Shown here: positions 50,725 to 60,491 of the stretch, piece after piece | Position numbering within the stretch: the stretch's first letter is position 1 | Layout of the letters: each line of letters starts with the position of its first letter | Source of the DNA: Fodinicola acaciae | GTDB taxonomy: Bacteria > Actinomycetota > Actinomycetes > Mycobacteriales > HKI-0501 | Direction: 5' to 3' | Length of the DNA: 64,000 nt | NCBI RefSeq assembly: GCF_010993745.1 | Contig: NZ_WOTN01000003.1 | Location: 372,001 to 436,000 of the forward strand | The notes under the pieces: generated by a model | What the model saw: only the letters and a program-made list of their open reading frames with translations | Databases searched by the model: none | Told to the model about the DNA's origin: nothing | Translations under genes and position numbers: made by a program

Positions 50725-51944
50725 TTCGTCACTCCGAGCAGGCCCGCCATGTCACCGGGACTGGCCTCCGGAGTGGCCGGCGCGGCGGCGGTGCCGGCGA
50801 GCGGAGAGGGCGGCGGCACGGCTGGCGGCACGCCACCTCCGTATGGTGCGTGTGCGGAACCACGGACGAGGATGCCGGTGCTGGCCGGTGTCGTACATTT
50901 CGCTGCGGTGTTGAGCGGTGTCTGCGGACTGGTGTCCAAGCCGTTGCGATATTGCGTGCCACCATAGCCGTCGACGCACGGCATCGGCGTGAAAAACGTG
51001 ACGGCCATGCCGAGGTTGAGGGTGCCGCCTCTGGCCACCGACGATCCGATCGCCACGGCCGCCGGCTGTTTCAGCAAAAGCTGGTTGAGCGCGTTCGTAC
51101 GCGTCCGCAGCACGTTCGAGGTGGTCAGCAGATTTGCCAGCAGCGCGCCCAAACCAGGGTCGGTGTCGGCGAGCAGCGCGGAAATCTGGACGGCCGCGCC
51201 CGGGCCGTTCGCGATGATGCGGCGCAGATCGTTGTCCGAGCTCGCCAGCTGCCGCGCGAAAAGCCGAGCGTCGCGACCAAAGGAGACCAGGGCGTCGCTC
51301 TGCGCGGCCTGAGTTTGCAGGACCGTCCTGCTGTCGACGATCAACGCGGTGGTGTCCGGCAGGTTGTCGTTGGCGGCCTGGACGAACGAGCCGGTGCTGT
51401 CCAGCAGCACCTGCAGGTTCGGTCCCTGGCCGGCAAAAGCGGTGTCCAGCTCGTCGACGACGGTACGCAGCGAGTCCGGCGGCACCGACGAGACGAACTT
51501 GTCCACGCTCAGCAGCAGGTCCTGCACCGGCACCGGCGTCTTCGTCCGCTGGACCGAAATCCGTGCTCCGTCGGCGAGGTACGGACCTCTGTCGCTGGTC
51601 GGCCGCAGGTCCAGATACTGCTCGCCGACCGCGGACAGGTTGGTCACGACCGCCTGCGTGTTGGCCGGAATGTCCGGGCCACCGCTGGTGAGCTGGAGGT
51701 CGGCCTGGATGCCGTCACCGGTCAGCCGGAGCGGGCCGACCCTTCCCACCGACACACCGCGATAGGTGACGTCGGCGTTGGTGTAGATGCCGCCGGAGCT
51801 CGGCAGGTCGACCGTCACCACGTAATATCCGCGCAGGCCGACCAGAAACCCGAGGCCGGCGTAGCGATAGCCGATGAACGCAATGACCAGCAGTGCGATC
51901 ACCGCGAACGCGATCACCTTGAGGCGTACCGAAACCGTCAGCAT
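50721..51944 (-). CDS. mceF: Mce family protein MceF
   Basis: Sixth substrate-binding subunit of the lipid importer, 407 residues. It has one N-terminal membrane helix (LKVIAFAVIALLVIAFIGYR), the MlaD/MCE domain (YYVVTVDLPSSGGIYTNADV, YRGVSVGRVGPLRL; about 38-115), a long helical tube-forming region (VQDLLLSVDKFVSSVPPDSL onward) and a Pro/Ala-rich C-terminal tail. The start overlaps the mceE stop by one base. It would form the hexameric tunnel with MceA-E. Confidence 0.93.
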   Translation of the reverse strand: MLTVSVRLKVIAFAVIALLVIAFIGYRYAGLGFLVGLRGYYVVTVDLPSSGGIYTNADVTYRGVSVGRVGPLRLTGDGIQADLQLTSGGPDIPANTQAVVTNLSAVGEQYLDLRPTSDRGPYLADGARISVQRTKTPVPVQDLLLSVDKFVSSVPPDSLRTVVDELDTAFAGQGPNLQVLLDSTGSFVQAANDNLPDTTALIVDSRTVLQTQAAQSDALVSFGRDARLFARQLASSDNDLRRIIANGPGAAVQISALLADTDPGLGALLANLLTTSNVLRTRTNALNQLLLKQPAAVAIGSSVARGGTLNLGMAVTFFTPMPCVDGYGGTQYRNGLDTSPQTPLNTAAKCTTPASTGILVRGSAHAPYGGGVPPAVPPPSPLAGTAAAPATPEASPGDMAGLLGVTK

Positions 51945-53146
51945 CAGCGACTCCCGGACGGGCTCGGACTGGACGAGGTGCTGCCGCTCGCCGACGGCGA
52001 CGGCGAGCCGGACGACGGCGTGGTGCTCGGTTTTCCGGACGGTGACGGAGAAGTCGACGCCGGTCCGGTCGTCGTCGGGTTCACCGGCGGGAGCGGAAGC
52101 GGCGGCGCCGAGGAGGTTGTCCGCGGCTGAGCCGTCTGTGGTTTCGGCTGGACCGGCGGAATGATGACCGTGCCAGGCAACGCCGCGACCGACAGGTAGA
52201 CGTTGAGATAGTCGCCACGGATCGCGTTCAACGCGTAGTCGGTGAACGGATACGTGAACAGCACCTGCAGCGCCTGCGGCAGCGCGTTTCCGGACGCGGC
52301 AAGCTGTTTCAGCGTCGGAGCGAGCGCGTTGAGATCGGCCACCAGGTCGGCCTTGCTGCGGTTGACCGTGGTCACCGCCACGCCGGAGAGCTTGTTCAGC
52401 GCGGTGAGCATGCTCACCAGCTCCGGCCGTTGCTGGTTGATCTCCTGCAGGCCGGGCGGAAGATCCCGCAGGATTCCGGAAAGCTGCCGGCGCTGGGTCG
52501 CCAGGTTGCCGGCGAGCCGGTCCAGCGCGTCGAGCGCGTCGACGATGTCCTGCCGATGTGCGTTCATCGTGCTGACCAGCGCGTTGAGATTTCCGAGCAG
52601 CTCACGGATCTGCGGCTCGTTGCCGTTCAGCGCCGAGTTGAGCTCGCGGGTGATCGTCTGGATCTGGCCGATGCCACCACCGTTGAGCAGCATCGACAGC
52701 GCACCGAGGACTTCCTCGACCGACGGGTTGCGGTTGGTACGGTTGAGCGGAATGGTCGCGCCGTCGAGGAGTTTTCCGGTGCCCGCACGGTCCGGTGGCG
52801 CGCCGAGCTCGACGTACTTCTCCCCCAGCAGGCTGGATTGTTCCAGCCACGCATAACTGTCCGCCGGCAGTGTCACGTCACCGTTGATCAACAGCGTCAG
52901 GCTCGCCGTCCAGCCGTTGGCCGGCAACGCGATGCTCTCGACGCGGCCGACCGCGACCTCGTTGACCTTGACCGCGGACTGCGGCACCAGATCGAGGACG
53001 TCGGCGAACTGCGCGGTGACACGGTAGGGATGGCTGCCGACATCCGCGCCGCCTGGCAACGGCAGGTCGTAGACGCCCTTTGAGGTGCCGCAGCTGGCAA
53101 GCAGCGCCCCTGCGACCGCGACGGCGGCGAGTTTTCGGAGTGTCAT
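51944..53146 (-). CDS. mceE: Mce family lipoprotein MceE
   Basis: Fifth Mce subunit, 400 residues, with a lipoprotein signal (LRKLAAVAVAGALLASCGTS; lipobox Cys19), the usual feature of MceE proteins. The MCE domain follows (GSHPYRVTAQFADVLDLVPQ, VKVNEVAVGRVESIAL), then helical repeats with DALDRLAGNLATQRRQLSGI, and a long Ser/Thr/Pro-rich C-terminal tail (SPSPSGKPSTTPSSGSPSPS) likely disordered or glycosylated outside the cell. It overlaps mceD (ATGA). Confidence 0.93.
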   Translation of the reverse strand: MTLRKLAAVAVAGALLASCGTSKGVYDLPLPGGADVGSHPYRVTAQFADVLDLVPQSAVKVNEVAVGRVESIALPANGWTASLTLLINGDVTLPADSYAWLEQSSLLGEKYVELGAPPDRAGTGKLLDGATIPLNRTNRNPSVEEVLGALSMLLNGGGIGQIQTITRELNSALNGNEPQIRELLGNLNALVSTMNAHRQDIVDALDALDRLAGNLATQRRQLSGILRDLPPGLQEINQQRPELVSMLTALNKLSGVAVTTVNRSKADLVADLNALAPTLKQLAASGNALPQALQVLFTYPFTDYALNAIRGDYLNVYLSVAALPGTVIIPPVQPKPQTAQPRTTSSAPPLPLPPVNPTTTGPASTSPSPSGKPSTTPSSGSPSPSASGSTSSSPSPSGSR

Positions 53147-54201
53147 TTGGCACCGCCGGAGCTGTACGCCTGGCCGACCGGCGGCAGCGGCACCGGAAGC
53201 GTCGGTTTGCGCACCGGTGTGAGCGTCGGCGGCGGACCCATGCTGATCTCGTTGAGGTTGGCGCGGCCGGCCAGTGTGCCGCTGACCGGGTCGTACGCCT
53301 GCACCAGGTTGGTCACCGCGAGACCGCCGGTGTCCAGCGCCTCGGCCAGCGATGCGCGCTGGTTGACCAAAATCTGGCTGATCTGCGCCAAGGCGTCCAC
53401 ATCGGACTTCACCGCGGCGCGGTGTGTCTGGATGAATGTCTTCACCTGAGCCAAAGCCGTCGCGAGCTGGTTGAGCGCGGCGGTCAGGTCCTGCCGGTCG
53501 GCGGCCAGGAACCCGCTGACCGTGGCCAGCTGCTGCTGGACTTTTCGCACGTACGCGTCATTTGTGCGCAGCATCGCGGTGAACTGCTTGAGGTTGGTGA
53601 TCGTGCCGAAAAAGTCGTCCTTGGAGTTGGCCAGCGTGCGGGTTGCCTTGCCGAGCTGCGACATCATCGTGCCGAGCGCGCGGCCGTTGCCGTCCAGGTT
53701 TGCGGCGGAGGTCTTCAGCAGGTCGGACAGCGCGCCGTTGGCGTTGGCACCGTTGGGACCGAGCGTGTCGGCGAGCTTGGACAGACTGGTGTAGAGCTGG
53801 TCGATTTCCAACGGCGTGGCGGTCCGGCTGAGCGGAATGGTGGTGCCGTCGGTCATCACCGGTCCGCCGGTGTAGGCCGGCGTCAGCTGGACGTAGCGGT
53901 CGGCGACCACACTCGGCGAGACGACGACGGCGCCGGCATTGGCCGGAGCATTGACATCCCGGTTGAGGGTCATGGTGACCTTCACCTGTGCGCCGACCGG
54001 CGTGATGGTGTTGACGATGCCGACGCGTACGCCCAGGATCCGCAGGTCCGAGCCGGGATAGACGCCGACCGTCTGGTTGAAGAAGGCGGTGAGGTGTTTC
54101 GAGCCGACGTCGGCGAAAACCCACCACACCGCGGCCGTCGCCACCAGCACGAGCGCGACCGCACCGCCGACCAGCAGGCTGATCCTGTTGCTGGCGCGCA
54201 T
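53143..54201 (-). CDS. mceD: Mce family protein MceD
   Basis: Fourth Mce subunit, 352 residues, starting MRASNRISLLVGGAVALVLV with one membrane helix. The MCE domain covers about residues 35-120 (LTAFFNQTVGVYPGSDLRIL, GVRVGIVNTITPVGAQVKVT), followed by the helical region (LYTSLSKLADTLGPNGANAN) and a Pro-rich end. The start at 54201 is fixed by the overlap with the mceC stop. Confidence 0.93.
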   Translation of the reverse strand: MRASNRISLLVGGAVALVLVATAAVWWVFADVGSKHLTAFFNQTVGVYPGSDLRILGVRVGIVNTITPVGAQVKVTMTLNRDVNAPANAGAVVVSPSVVADRYVQLTPAYTGGPVMTDGTTIPLSRTATPLEIDQLYTSLSKLADTLGPNGANANGALSDLLKTSAANLDGNGRALGTMMSQLGKATRTLANSKDDFFGTITNLKQFTAMLRTNDAYVRKVQQQLATVSGFLAADRQDLTAALNQLATALAQVKTFIQTHRAAVKSDVDALAQISQILVNQRASLAEALDTGGLAVTNLVQAYDPVSGTLAGRANLNEISMGPPPTLTPVRKPTLPVPLPPVGQAYSSGGAK

Positions 54202-55211
54202 CACTTGCTCCCCACTTTTGGTGGCTGGCAACCGGTTGCCGGCCCGCTGCCGGGTGGCAGATAGGACTTCGGCACGACGCCGCAGACGTACGAGTCGAGC
54301 CACCGGCCGCTTCCCATGCTGTTGCCCAGCAGCCGGAAGTACGGCCCGGCCAGCGCCAGTGCCTGGTTGAGGTTGGCCTGGTTTTTCTTCAGCACCGCCA
54401 AAACCGTGTTCAGCGACTTCAGCGCCGGTCCGAGCGCGGCGGAGTTGTCCCTGATCAGGCCGGAAAGCTGCGTGGCCATCTGTTGCGTGCCGCTCAGCAG
54501 CGCGCCGATTGCCTGGCGGCGCTTGACCAGCTCGGTCAGCAACAGGTTGCCGTCGGCCAGGAGTGCCTGAAACTGGCTGTTGTTGGCCGCGAGCGTGCCG
54601 GAGATCTGCCGGGTGTTGGCCAACAGGCTGGCCAGTTGCGCGTCCCGGGAGGCGATGGTGGTGGACAGTGCGGCGAGCCCGGTCAGCGCGGATCGCACGT
54701 ACGGTGTGGCGCCGGCGAAGGCCGTCGAGATCGCCTGAAAACTCGCCGCCAGCTTGGCGGTGTCGATGTCGCCGATCGTCTCGGACAGGCCGTTGAAGGC
54801 CTGCACCACGTCGAAAGGCGAGACCGTACGGCTGCGTGGGATCGTCGCGCCGGAGTCCTGGTCACCGGTGCCGAGCGGGTCGATGGCCAGATATTTGGCG
54901 CCGAGCAACGTCTTGATCTTGATGGCCACCGTGCTCGCGTTGCCGACCCAGGCGTTCTTCACCCGGAAGGTCGCCTTCACCTGCGCGCCGTCCAGCGCGA
55001 CATCGGTGACGTCGCCGACTTTCACGCCGGCCACCAGCACGTCGTCGCCGGGTTTGAGGCCGGCCGCCTCGGTGAAGGCGGCGCTGTACGCGGTGCCGGC
55101 ACCGACCACCGGCAGGTTGTTCCAGTAGAAGACCAGCAGCCCGACCAATGTCAGCGACAGCAGGCCGACCAGCGCCACCACGATCGGATTTCGTTCGCGT
55201 AGTGGCTTCAT
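54201..55211 (-). CDS. mceC: Mce family protein MceC
   Basis: Third Mce subunit, 336 residues, with an N-terminal helix (NPIVVALVGLLSLTLVGLLV) and MCE domain (YSAAFTEAAGLKPGDDVLVA, GVKVGDVTDVALDGAQVKAT). The helical tunnel region ends with the conserved YFRLLGNSMGSGRWLDSYVC. The ATG at 55211 overlaps the mceB stop (ATGA). Confidence 0.93.
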   Translation of the reverse strand: MKPLRERNPIVVALVGLLSLTLVGLLVFYWNNLPVVGAGTAYSAAFTEAAGLKPGDDVLVAGVKVGDVTDVALDGAQVKATFRVKNAWVGNASTVAIKIKTLLGAKYLAIDPLGTGDQDSGATIPRSRTVSPFDVVQAFNGLSETIGDIDTAKLAASFQAISTAFAGATPYVRSALTGLAALSTTIASRDAQLASLLANTRQISGTLAANNSQFQALLADGNLLLTELVKRRQAIGALLSGTQQMATQLSGLIRDNSAALGPALKSLNTVLAVLKKNQANLNQALALAGPYFRLLGNSMGSGRWLDSYVCGVVPKSYLPPGSGPATGCQPPKVGSK

Positions 55212-56272
55212 CGCGTCCCGACCCCGTTGTCTGTCGGCGAGGCCAGGCAGCGCGCGTCCTTGATCGGAACTCCGGTCGGTGGCGGGATGCCCGGCTCCGA
55301 CGAGGAAACTCCGGTCACGGTGGCCTCGCACAGATAGAAGTTGAGCCAGGAGCCGTACGAGCCGAGCGTGCCGATCTTGCTGAGCTTGGTCGGCAGGTTG
55401 GTGAGAAAACTGTCGACCGTCGGCGTGTTGTTGGCCAGTGTGTTGGAAAGTTTGCCGAGCGAGGCGATGCTCTGCCGCAGTCCCGGCCGGCCCAGCTGCA
55501 GCAAACTGGCCGTGCTGGTGGAAAGTGCGGCGATGCCGCTCACCGCGTCGCCGATCGGCTGCCGGTCCGCGGCCAGTCCGGAGACCAGCTGGCGTAGCGT
55601 CACGATCAGCTCGGAGAGCTGGCCGCCACCGCCGTTGACGGTGTCCAGCACGGCGTTCAGGTTGGTGATGACCTGGCCGATCACCCGGTCGCGGCTGGCC
55701 AGCGCGGTCGTCAGCGTCGCCGTGCTGGCGATCAGGCTCGTCACGGTCGTCCCGTCTCCCTGCAGCACGGCGACGATCTCGGTGGACAACTTGTTCACGT
55801 CTTTTGGTGACAGCGCCTGGAAAAGTGGCTGGAACCCGTCGAAAAGGGCGGTCAGGTCGAGCGCCGGCGTGGTCTGGCTGAGCGGGATCGTGCCACCGAG
55901 CGGCATCGTCTCGTCGACCGCGCCGGTGCCGCGGCGCAGGTCCACGTATCGCTGGCCGAGCAGGTTGAGGTATTTCACCGCCGCGGTCACCGAAACCGGC
56001 AGCCGGCGGCCCGGCTCGACGGAAAACCGCACCTCGGCCAGCCTGCGGTCGGCGATGCGGATGTCGGTGACCTGGCCGACGCGTACGCCGGCGATGCGCA
56101 CGGTGTCGCCAACCTGAAGGCCGGTGACATCGGTGAAAACCGCGGAGTAGTTGGCACCGCCGCCGACGTTGCCGTTGACGATCGTCAACGCCAGCACCGC
56201 GGTCGCGGCCAGTGTCACGACCGTGAAAAGCAGACTTTTGACGATCGCGCCGACCAAACTCGGCCGCCTCAT
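55208..56272 (-). CDS. mceB: Mce family protein MceB
   Basis: Second Mce subunit, 354 residues, starting MRRPSLVGAIVKSLLFTVVT with one membrane helix. The MCE domain contains YSAVFTDVTGLQVGDTVRIA and GVRVGQVTDIRIADRRLAEV; the helical region and the conserved C-terminal LGSYGSWLNFYLCEATVTG follow. The ATGA overlap with mceA fixes the start. Confidence 0.93.
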   Translation of the reverse strand: MRRPSLVGAIVKSLLFTVVTLAATAVLALTIVNGNVGGGANYSAVFTDVTGLQVGDTVRIAGVRVGQVTDIRIADRRLAEVRFSVEPGRRLPVSVTAAVKYLNLLGQRYVDLRRGTGAVDETMPLGGTIPLSQTTPALDLTALFDGFQPLFQALSPKDVNKLSTEIVAVLQGDGTTVTSLIASTATLTTALASRDRVIGQVITNLNAVLDTVNGGGGQLSELIVTLRQLVSGLAADRQPIGDAVSGIAALSTSTASLLQLGRPGLRQSIASLGKLSNTLANNTPTVDSFLTNLPTKLSKIGTLGSYGSWLNFYLCEATVTGVSSSEPGIPPPTGVPIKDARCLASPTDNGVGTR

Positions 56273-57513
56273 CGCAACGTCACCTCCGCTCCGCGGTAGA
56301 TCGGTCCGACCAGTACGCTGCTCCAGTCCGGCAGCTGCGCTGGCGTTTTCCCCAGCTGCGGCGCCAACAGCTCGTTCACAAACTGGTTTTCCGCCGCCGA
56401 GTTGGGCAGTCCCAGACCCCCCGATGTGGTGCTGACGGTCTGAGGCTGGCCGGATCCGGTGGTGAACGGCCGGTCGGTCGGATAGCAGTGCGGTCCGCCG
56501 CCGGACTGGTACGCCGGCGTGTCCTTTCCTGGCACGTACGCGCCGCGCGAGGGCACCGACTTCACCGTGATGTGCAGTCCCGGCTCGTTGGTGCCCTTGC
56601 CGAGCAGTTTGTCCATCACCGGAACGAAAGCCGCCAGCTCGGCGAGGACGCACGGATACTGCGGCGAATATCGGGCCAGCACCCGCAGCGCCTGTCTCGA
56701 GTTGGCCGACAGCCGGATGATGGTGTTGTGGTTCTTGCGCAGGAAAGTCTCCAGGTCGGTCGAGGTGGCGCTGATCGACTGGTAGAGCGCCTGCAGGTTC
56801 GCACGCTGGTCGATGACCGTCTGTGTCGTGACGCGGAAACTGTCCAGCGCGTCGACGATGTCCGGCGCCGCCTGCGAGTACGCCCGTGCCACCGTCACCA
56901 GTTGCTGGATGTCGGTGGTCAGGTCCGGCAGGTTCTGGTTGAACCGCGCCAGATATTGGTTCAGCTCGACGAGCGTGTGGCCGAGCAGCTCGCCTCTGCC
57001 CTGCAGCGCCTGCGAAATCGCCGTCAACGTGGTGGCGATCTTCTCCGGTTGTACGGCGGTCAGCAGCGGCATCATGTCGGCCAGCACCTTGTCGACCTGC
57101 AATGCGGCGGCACTGCGGTCGAGCTGGATTTTCGAGCCGTCGGTGAGCCGTTCGCTGCTGGCATCCGACGGCATGATCAGCGCGACATAGCGGTTGCCGA
57201 AAAACGAGGTCGGCAAAAGCTGCGCGGTCACGTTTGCCGGCAGCATCGGCACATAACGTCGCTGGATCGCCAGCTGCAGTGAGGCTGTGCTGCCATTGCT
57301 GGAAATCTGCCGCACCTGGCCGACCACCACGCCGCGCATCTTCACATCGGCGTCGCGATGCATCTGGTTCCCGGCCGTGCCGGCCAGCAACGTCACCGCC
57401 AGGTCGCGGCTGAATGCCTTCTGGTAGACCGCCACGGCGAGGCTCATGAGCAGCGCCAGCACGAGGAGGAACACCACCCCGACCAGGCGGCGACCGAGCT
57501 TGGAACCGGTCAT
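56269..57513 (-). CDS. mceA: Mce family protein MceA
   Basis: First Mce subunit, 414 residues. It begins MTGSKLGRRLVGVVFLLVLA with a membrane helix, has the MCE domain (LAVTLLAGTAGNQMHRDADV, KMRGVVVGQVRQISSNGSTA) and long helices ending in ALRVLARYSPQYPCVLAELA. The ATG at 57513 overlaps the stop of yrbEB. MceA-F would form the lipid-conducting tube above the YrbE channel. Confidence 0.93.
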   Translation of the reverse strand: MTGSKLGRRLVGVVFLLVLALLMSLAVAVYQKAFSRDLAVTLLAGTAGNQMHRDADVKMRGVVVGQVRQISSNGSTASLQLAIQRRYVPMLPANVTAQLLPTSFFGNRYVALIMPSDASSERLTDGSKIQLDRSAAALQVDKVLADMMPLLTAVQPEKIATTLTAISQALQGRGELLGHTLVELNQYLARFNQNLPDLTTDIQQLVTVARAYSQAAPDIVDALDSFRVTTQTVIDQRANLQALYQSISATSTDLETFLRKNHNTIIRLSANSRQALRVLARYSPQYPCVLAELAAFVPVMDKLLGKGTNEPGLHITVKSVPSRGAYVPGKDTPAYQSGGGPHCYPTDRPFTTGSGQPQTVSTTSGGLGLPNSAAENQFVNELLAPQLGKTPAQLPDWSSVLVGPIYRGAEVTLR

Positions 57514-58355
57514 CCCGCGACCTTCACCGTCGTGGTGGCACCCCAGATGGCCAGGCTGAGGAAAAAGTCGGTGACGCTGATGGTGACGATCGCGGTGCGT
57601 ACGGCACGGCCGACCGCCACGCCGACACCGGCCGGTCCGCCGCTCGCGCGATATCCGTAATAGCAGTGCGCGAGGATCACCATCACGCTGAAGATCAGCA
57701 CCTTCATGAACGACCACAAAACGTCTTCGGGCGGCAGGAAAAGCGCGAAATAGTGGTCGTACGTGCCGGCCGACTGGCCGTCGCCGAAGACCGTGATGGC
57801 GCGCGACGCCGCATACGAGGTGAGCAGTCCGAGCGCGTACAACGGCACGATCGCGATGGCTCCGGCCAAAATCCGCGTTGTGACCAGATACGGCACGCTC
57901 GGCAGCCCCATCACCTCAAGAGCGTCGACCTCCTCGGAAATCCGCATCGCGCCCAGCTGCGCGGTGAAACCGGCGCCGACCGTGGCCGACAGGGCGAGGC
58001 CGGCGACCAGCGGCGCGATTTCGCGCGTGTTGAAGTACGCCGAGACGAAACCGGTGAAGGCGGCGGTGCCGATCTGGTTGAGCGCGGCGTAACCCTGCAG
58101 GCCGACCACTGTGCCGGTGAACAGCGTCATCGCGACCATCACACCGATCGTGCCGCCGATGACGCCGAGAGCGCCGCTGCCGAAGCTGACCTCGGACAGC
58201 AGCCGGATGATTTCGCGCGTGTAGCGATGCAACGTACGCGGTGTCCAGCCGAGTGCGCGCAAGTAGAAGATGAGCTGGTCTCCCAAGGCGTCCAGCCAGG
58301 CCAGCCGGCGATCGATCGCACCGCCGACTCGTTGCGGGAAATACGGGTTCGCCAT
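57510..58355 (-). CDS. yrbEB: YrbEB-type ABC permease (MlaE family)
   Basis: Second permease subunit of the Mce importer, 281 residues. The MlaE fold is shown by GTIGVMVAMTLFTGTVVGLQGYA, the coupling segment ALSATVGAGFTAQLGAMRIS with the EEVDALEVMG EExDAL motif, and about five membrane helices. It overlaps mceA downstream and begins at the stop of yrbEA. It needs an MceG-type ATPase that is not encoded in the window. Confidence 0.94.
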   Translation of the reverse strand: MANPYFPQRVGGAIDRRLAWLDALGDQLIFYLRALGWTPRTLHRYTREIIRLLSEVSFGSGALGVIGGTIGVMVAMTLFTGTVVGLQGYAALNQIGTAAFTGFVSAYFNTREIAPLVAGLALSATVGAGFTAQLGAMRISEEVDALEVMGLPSVPYLVTTRILAGAIAIVPLYALGLLTSYAASRAITVFGDGQSAGTYDHYFALFLPPEDVLWSFMKVLIFSVMVILAHCYYGYRASGGPAGVGVAVGRAVRTAIVTISVTDFFLSLAIWGATTTVKVAG

Positions 58356-59185
58356 CAGCCACCCCTCGGCGGGACGATCTGCAGATAGATCGCCGTCAGG
58401 ACCAGGTTCACGAAGAAGAGCAGCAAAAACGTGATGACGACGGACTGGTTGACCGCGTCGCCGACACCTTTGGGGCCACCGCGCGGATGCAGGCCGCGAT
58501 ATGCGGCCACCACGCCGGCGATGTAGCCGAAGATCAACGCCTTGATCTCACTGATCCACAGGTCCGGAAGCTGCGCCAGCGAGGAGAAACTCGACAGGTA
58601 CGCACCCGGTGTGCCGCCTTGCATGATGACGTTGAAGAAATAGCCACCGAGCACGCCCACCACCGACACCATGCCGTTCAGCAAAACCGCGACCAGCATG
58701 CAGGCGAGCACGCGCGGCACGACCAGTCGCTGGACCGGCGACACGGCGAGCACTTCCATCGCGTCGATTTCCTCGCGGATCGTACGCGCACCGAGGTCGG
58801 CACACATCGCCGATCCGCCCGCTCCGGCGATCAGCAGCGCGGTGACCAATGGACTCGCCTGCTGGATGATCGCCAGAACGCTTGCCGCGCCGGTGAAAGA
58901 CTCCGCGCCGATCTGCTGCGTCAGCGATCCAAGATGCAGGGCGATCACCGCGCCGAACGGGATCGACACCAACGCCGTCGGCAGGATCGTCACGCTCGCG
59001 ATGAACCAGAACTGCTCGACGAACTCGCGGGTTTGGAACGGGCGCTTGAAAAACAGTCGCGCGACACTACCACCGAGCGCGAACATCTGACCGGTCTGCC
59101 GCAGGCCGCCGACCAGTTTGCCGATCAGTGGAATCTCCAGCGCGATCCGCAGGAGATCCCGCTTCGGTGACACCTGTTGCGTCAT
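58355..59185 (-). CDS. yrbEA: YrbEA-type ABC permease (MlaE family)
   Basis: First permease subunit, 276 residues. Features include QFWFIASVTILPTALVSIPF, the coupling helix ALLIAGAGGSAMCADLGART with IREEIDAMEVLAVSP, and VVAAYRGLHPRGGPKGVGDA near the C-terminus. The ATG at 59185 is preferred because GGAG lies seven bases upstream; a GTG three bases before is possible. It pairs with YrbEB to form the membrane channel. Confidence 0.94.
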   Translation of the reverse strand: MTQQVSPKRDLLRIALEIPLIGKLVGGLRQTGQMFALGGSVARLFFKRPFQTREFVEQFWFIASVTILPTALVSIPFGAVIALHLGSLTQQIGAESFTGAASVLAIIQQASPLVTALLIAGAGGSAMCADLGARTIREEIDAMEVLAVSPVQRLVVPRVLACMLVAVLLNGMVSVVGVLGGYFFNVIMQGGTPGAYLSSFSSLAQLPDLWISEIKALIFGYIAGVVAAYRGLHPRGGPKGVGDAVNQSVVITFLLLFFVNLVLTAIYLQIVPPRGG

Positions 59186-59201
59186 CACACCACTCCAGCT
59201 C

Positions 59202-60473
59202 TCATCGCCGCGGCACCGGAATGGTCGGCGGACAGTTCAACGGCGGTGTCTGGTCGGGGAAACAGGCAACCCCCTGGGTCATCCGGACCAGGTTGTCGGT
59301 GCCGGAAATCGACGCGGTCAGCAACGGATCCAGGTCTTCGGTGACGCCACAACCGGTGAACGCCGGGATCGTCATGGTGCCGACCAGCGTGCCGCCGAGG
59401 TCCGGCGTGTAGTCGCCTTCGCGGTGCAGGACCAGATGAATGTTGGCCGAGGCGTGGCAGTTTGCTCCCACGTCCAGCGGTGTGCCGTTGACTTTCAGGT
59501 CGGAGAGCCGCAGCGCGAGGTCCGAGGTGGCTTCCACCGTGTAGTCGGTCGGATCGGTGAGGCTCGCGTCGACCATGATGATGGTCAGGCCGATCTGGCT
59601 CAGCCGCATCGTCGCCGTCGTCGGCATGAAACCGAAACTCAGGAACGTGCTCCTGGACGGCGGGATGGTGAGCAGGCCGGTGTTGGTGATGAGAATACGG
59701 GTGAAGTCCGGGTTGATGACGTATTCGGTGCCGATCCGCAGGTCGACCTTGGCCGGCCCGACCAGGCTCGCGCCGTTGAGCTTCTTGACGTTGGAATAGC
59801 CGGCCATGTACGCGAGCGCCGGCGTCCCCGGTTGGTCGTCGGCCGGCGCGGACCGGCCGGCTTTCCGAGCGCCAGCACCTGGTCCGACGCGCGGACGATC
59901 ACCCTGACCAGCATTGCCATGCGGTGCGCCAAAAGCGCCGGCGATCTGGCTGGAGGCGACCTCCACACCGGACGGATCGACCGAGGTGCAGGCGATCTCG
60001 AGCGTGTGGCCGTCCGCCGACTCCAGTGCGAACCTGAGGCGTACGGCCACATAGGACAGTCGGCCAGGCAGCGACGAGACGACCGGCGGCGCCGCACCCG
60101 CTCCGCTCAGCTCGTATTCGGTGGCGGAGGGGTTGGCGACGGCGAGCGAGGCGTATTTCCAGACGGCCGGCTGGCCGACGCCGGCGATCGCCGGCGACAC
60201 GGTCAGCTCCGCCGATCCCCGCGCCGGCACCGCACCATCGACGGGGATTTCGGTCCGCAGGCTCAGATCCTGTGGCCGCATCGACTGGCCGGTGGTGCCG
60301 GTGGCCGGCACGCGCGCGGTCAGATCGACGGACACCTGCTTTGCGCCGGAAGGAAAATCACAGCTGAACATGACCGTACGCGACGTCTCGCGATCGGCGA
60401 TCGCCGGCGCGGCGCCACTGACCAGTCCGACGGTCAGCGCGGTCGCCGCGACGACGGCCAGGCGGCGCTGCAA
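59202..60473 (-). CDS. Secreted DUF6801-type protein upstream of yrbEA
   Basis: Secreted protein of about 423 residues with a signal peptide (RRLAVVAATALTVGLVSG, cut after AIA). The N-terminal domain (MFSCDFPSGAKQVSVDLTAR through CTSVDPSG) has the DUF6801 look, a Pro/Ala/Arg linker follows, and the C-terminal domain shares the LRLSDLKVNGTPLDV and GTLVGTMTIPAFTGC blocks with the protein at 49027-49659. TTG at 60473 has AAGGAG nine bases upstream and gives a normal signal peptide; ATG at 60503 is an alternative with no ribosome site. It probably works with the Mce importer outside the membrane, role unknown. Confidence 0.8.
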   Translation of the reverse strand: MQRRLAVVAATALTVGLVSGAAPAIADRETSRTVMFSCDFPSGAKQVSVDLTARVPATGTTGQSMRPQDLSLRTEIPVDGAVPARGSAELTVSPAIAGVGQPAVWKYASLAVANPSATEYELSGAGAAPPVVSSLPGRLSYVAVRLRFALESADGHTLEIACTSVDPSGVEVASSQIAGAFGAPHGNAGQGDRPRVGPGAGARKAGRSAPADDQPGTPALAYMAGYSNVKKLNGASLVGPAKVDLRIGTEYVINPDFTRILITNTGLLTIPPSRSTFLSFGFMPTTATMRLSQIGLTIIMVDASLTDPTDYTVEATSDLALRLSDLKVNGTPLDVGANCHASANIHLVLHREGDYTPDLGGTLVGTMTIPAFTGCGVTEDLDPLLTASISGTDNLVRMTQGVACFPDQTPPLNCPPTIPVPRR

Positions 60474-60491
60474 TCCTTCACACTCCTTCGT

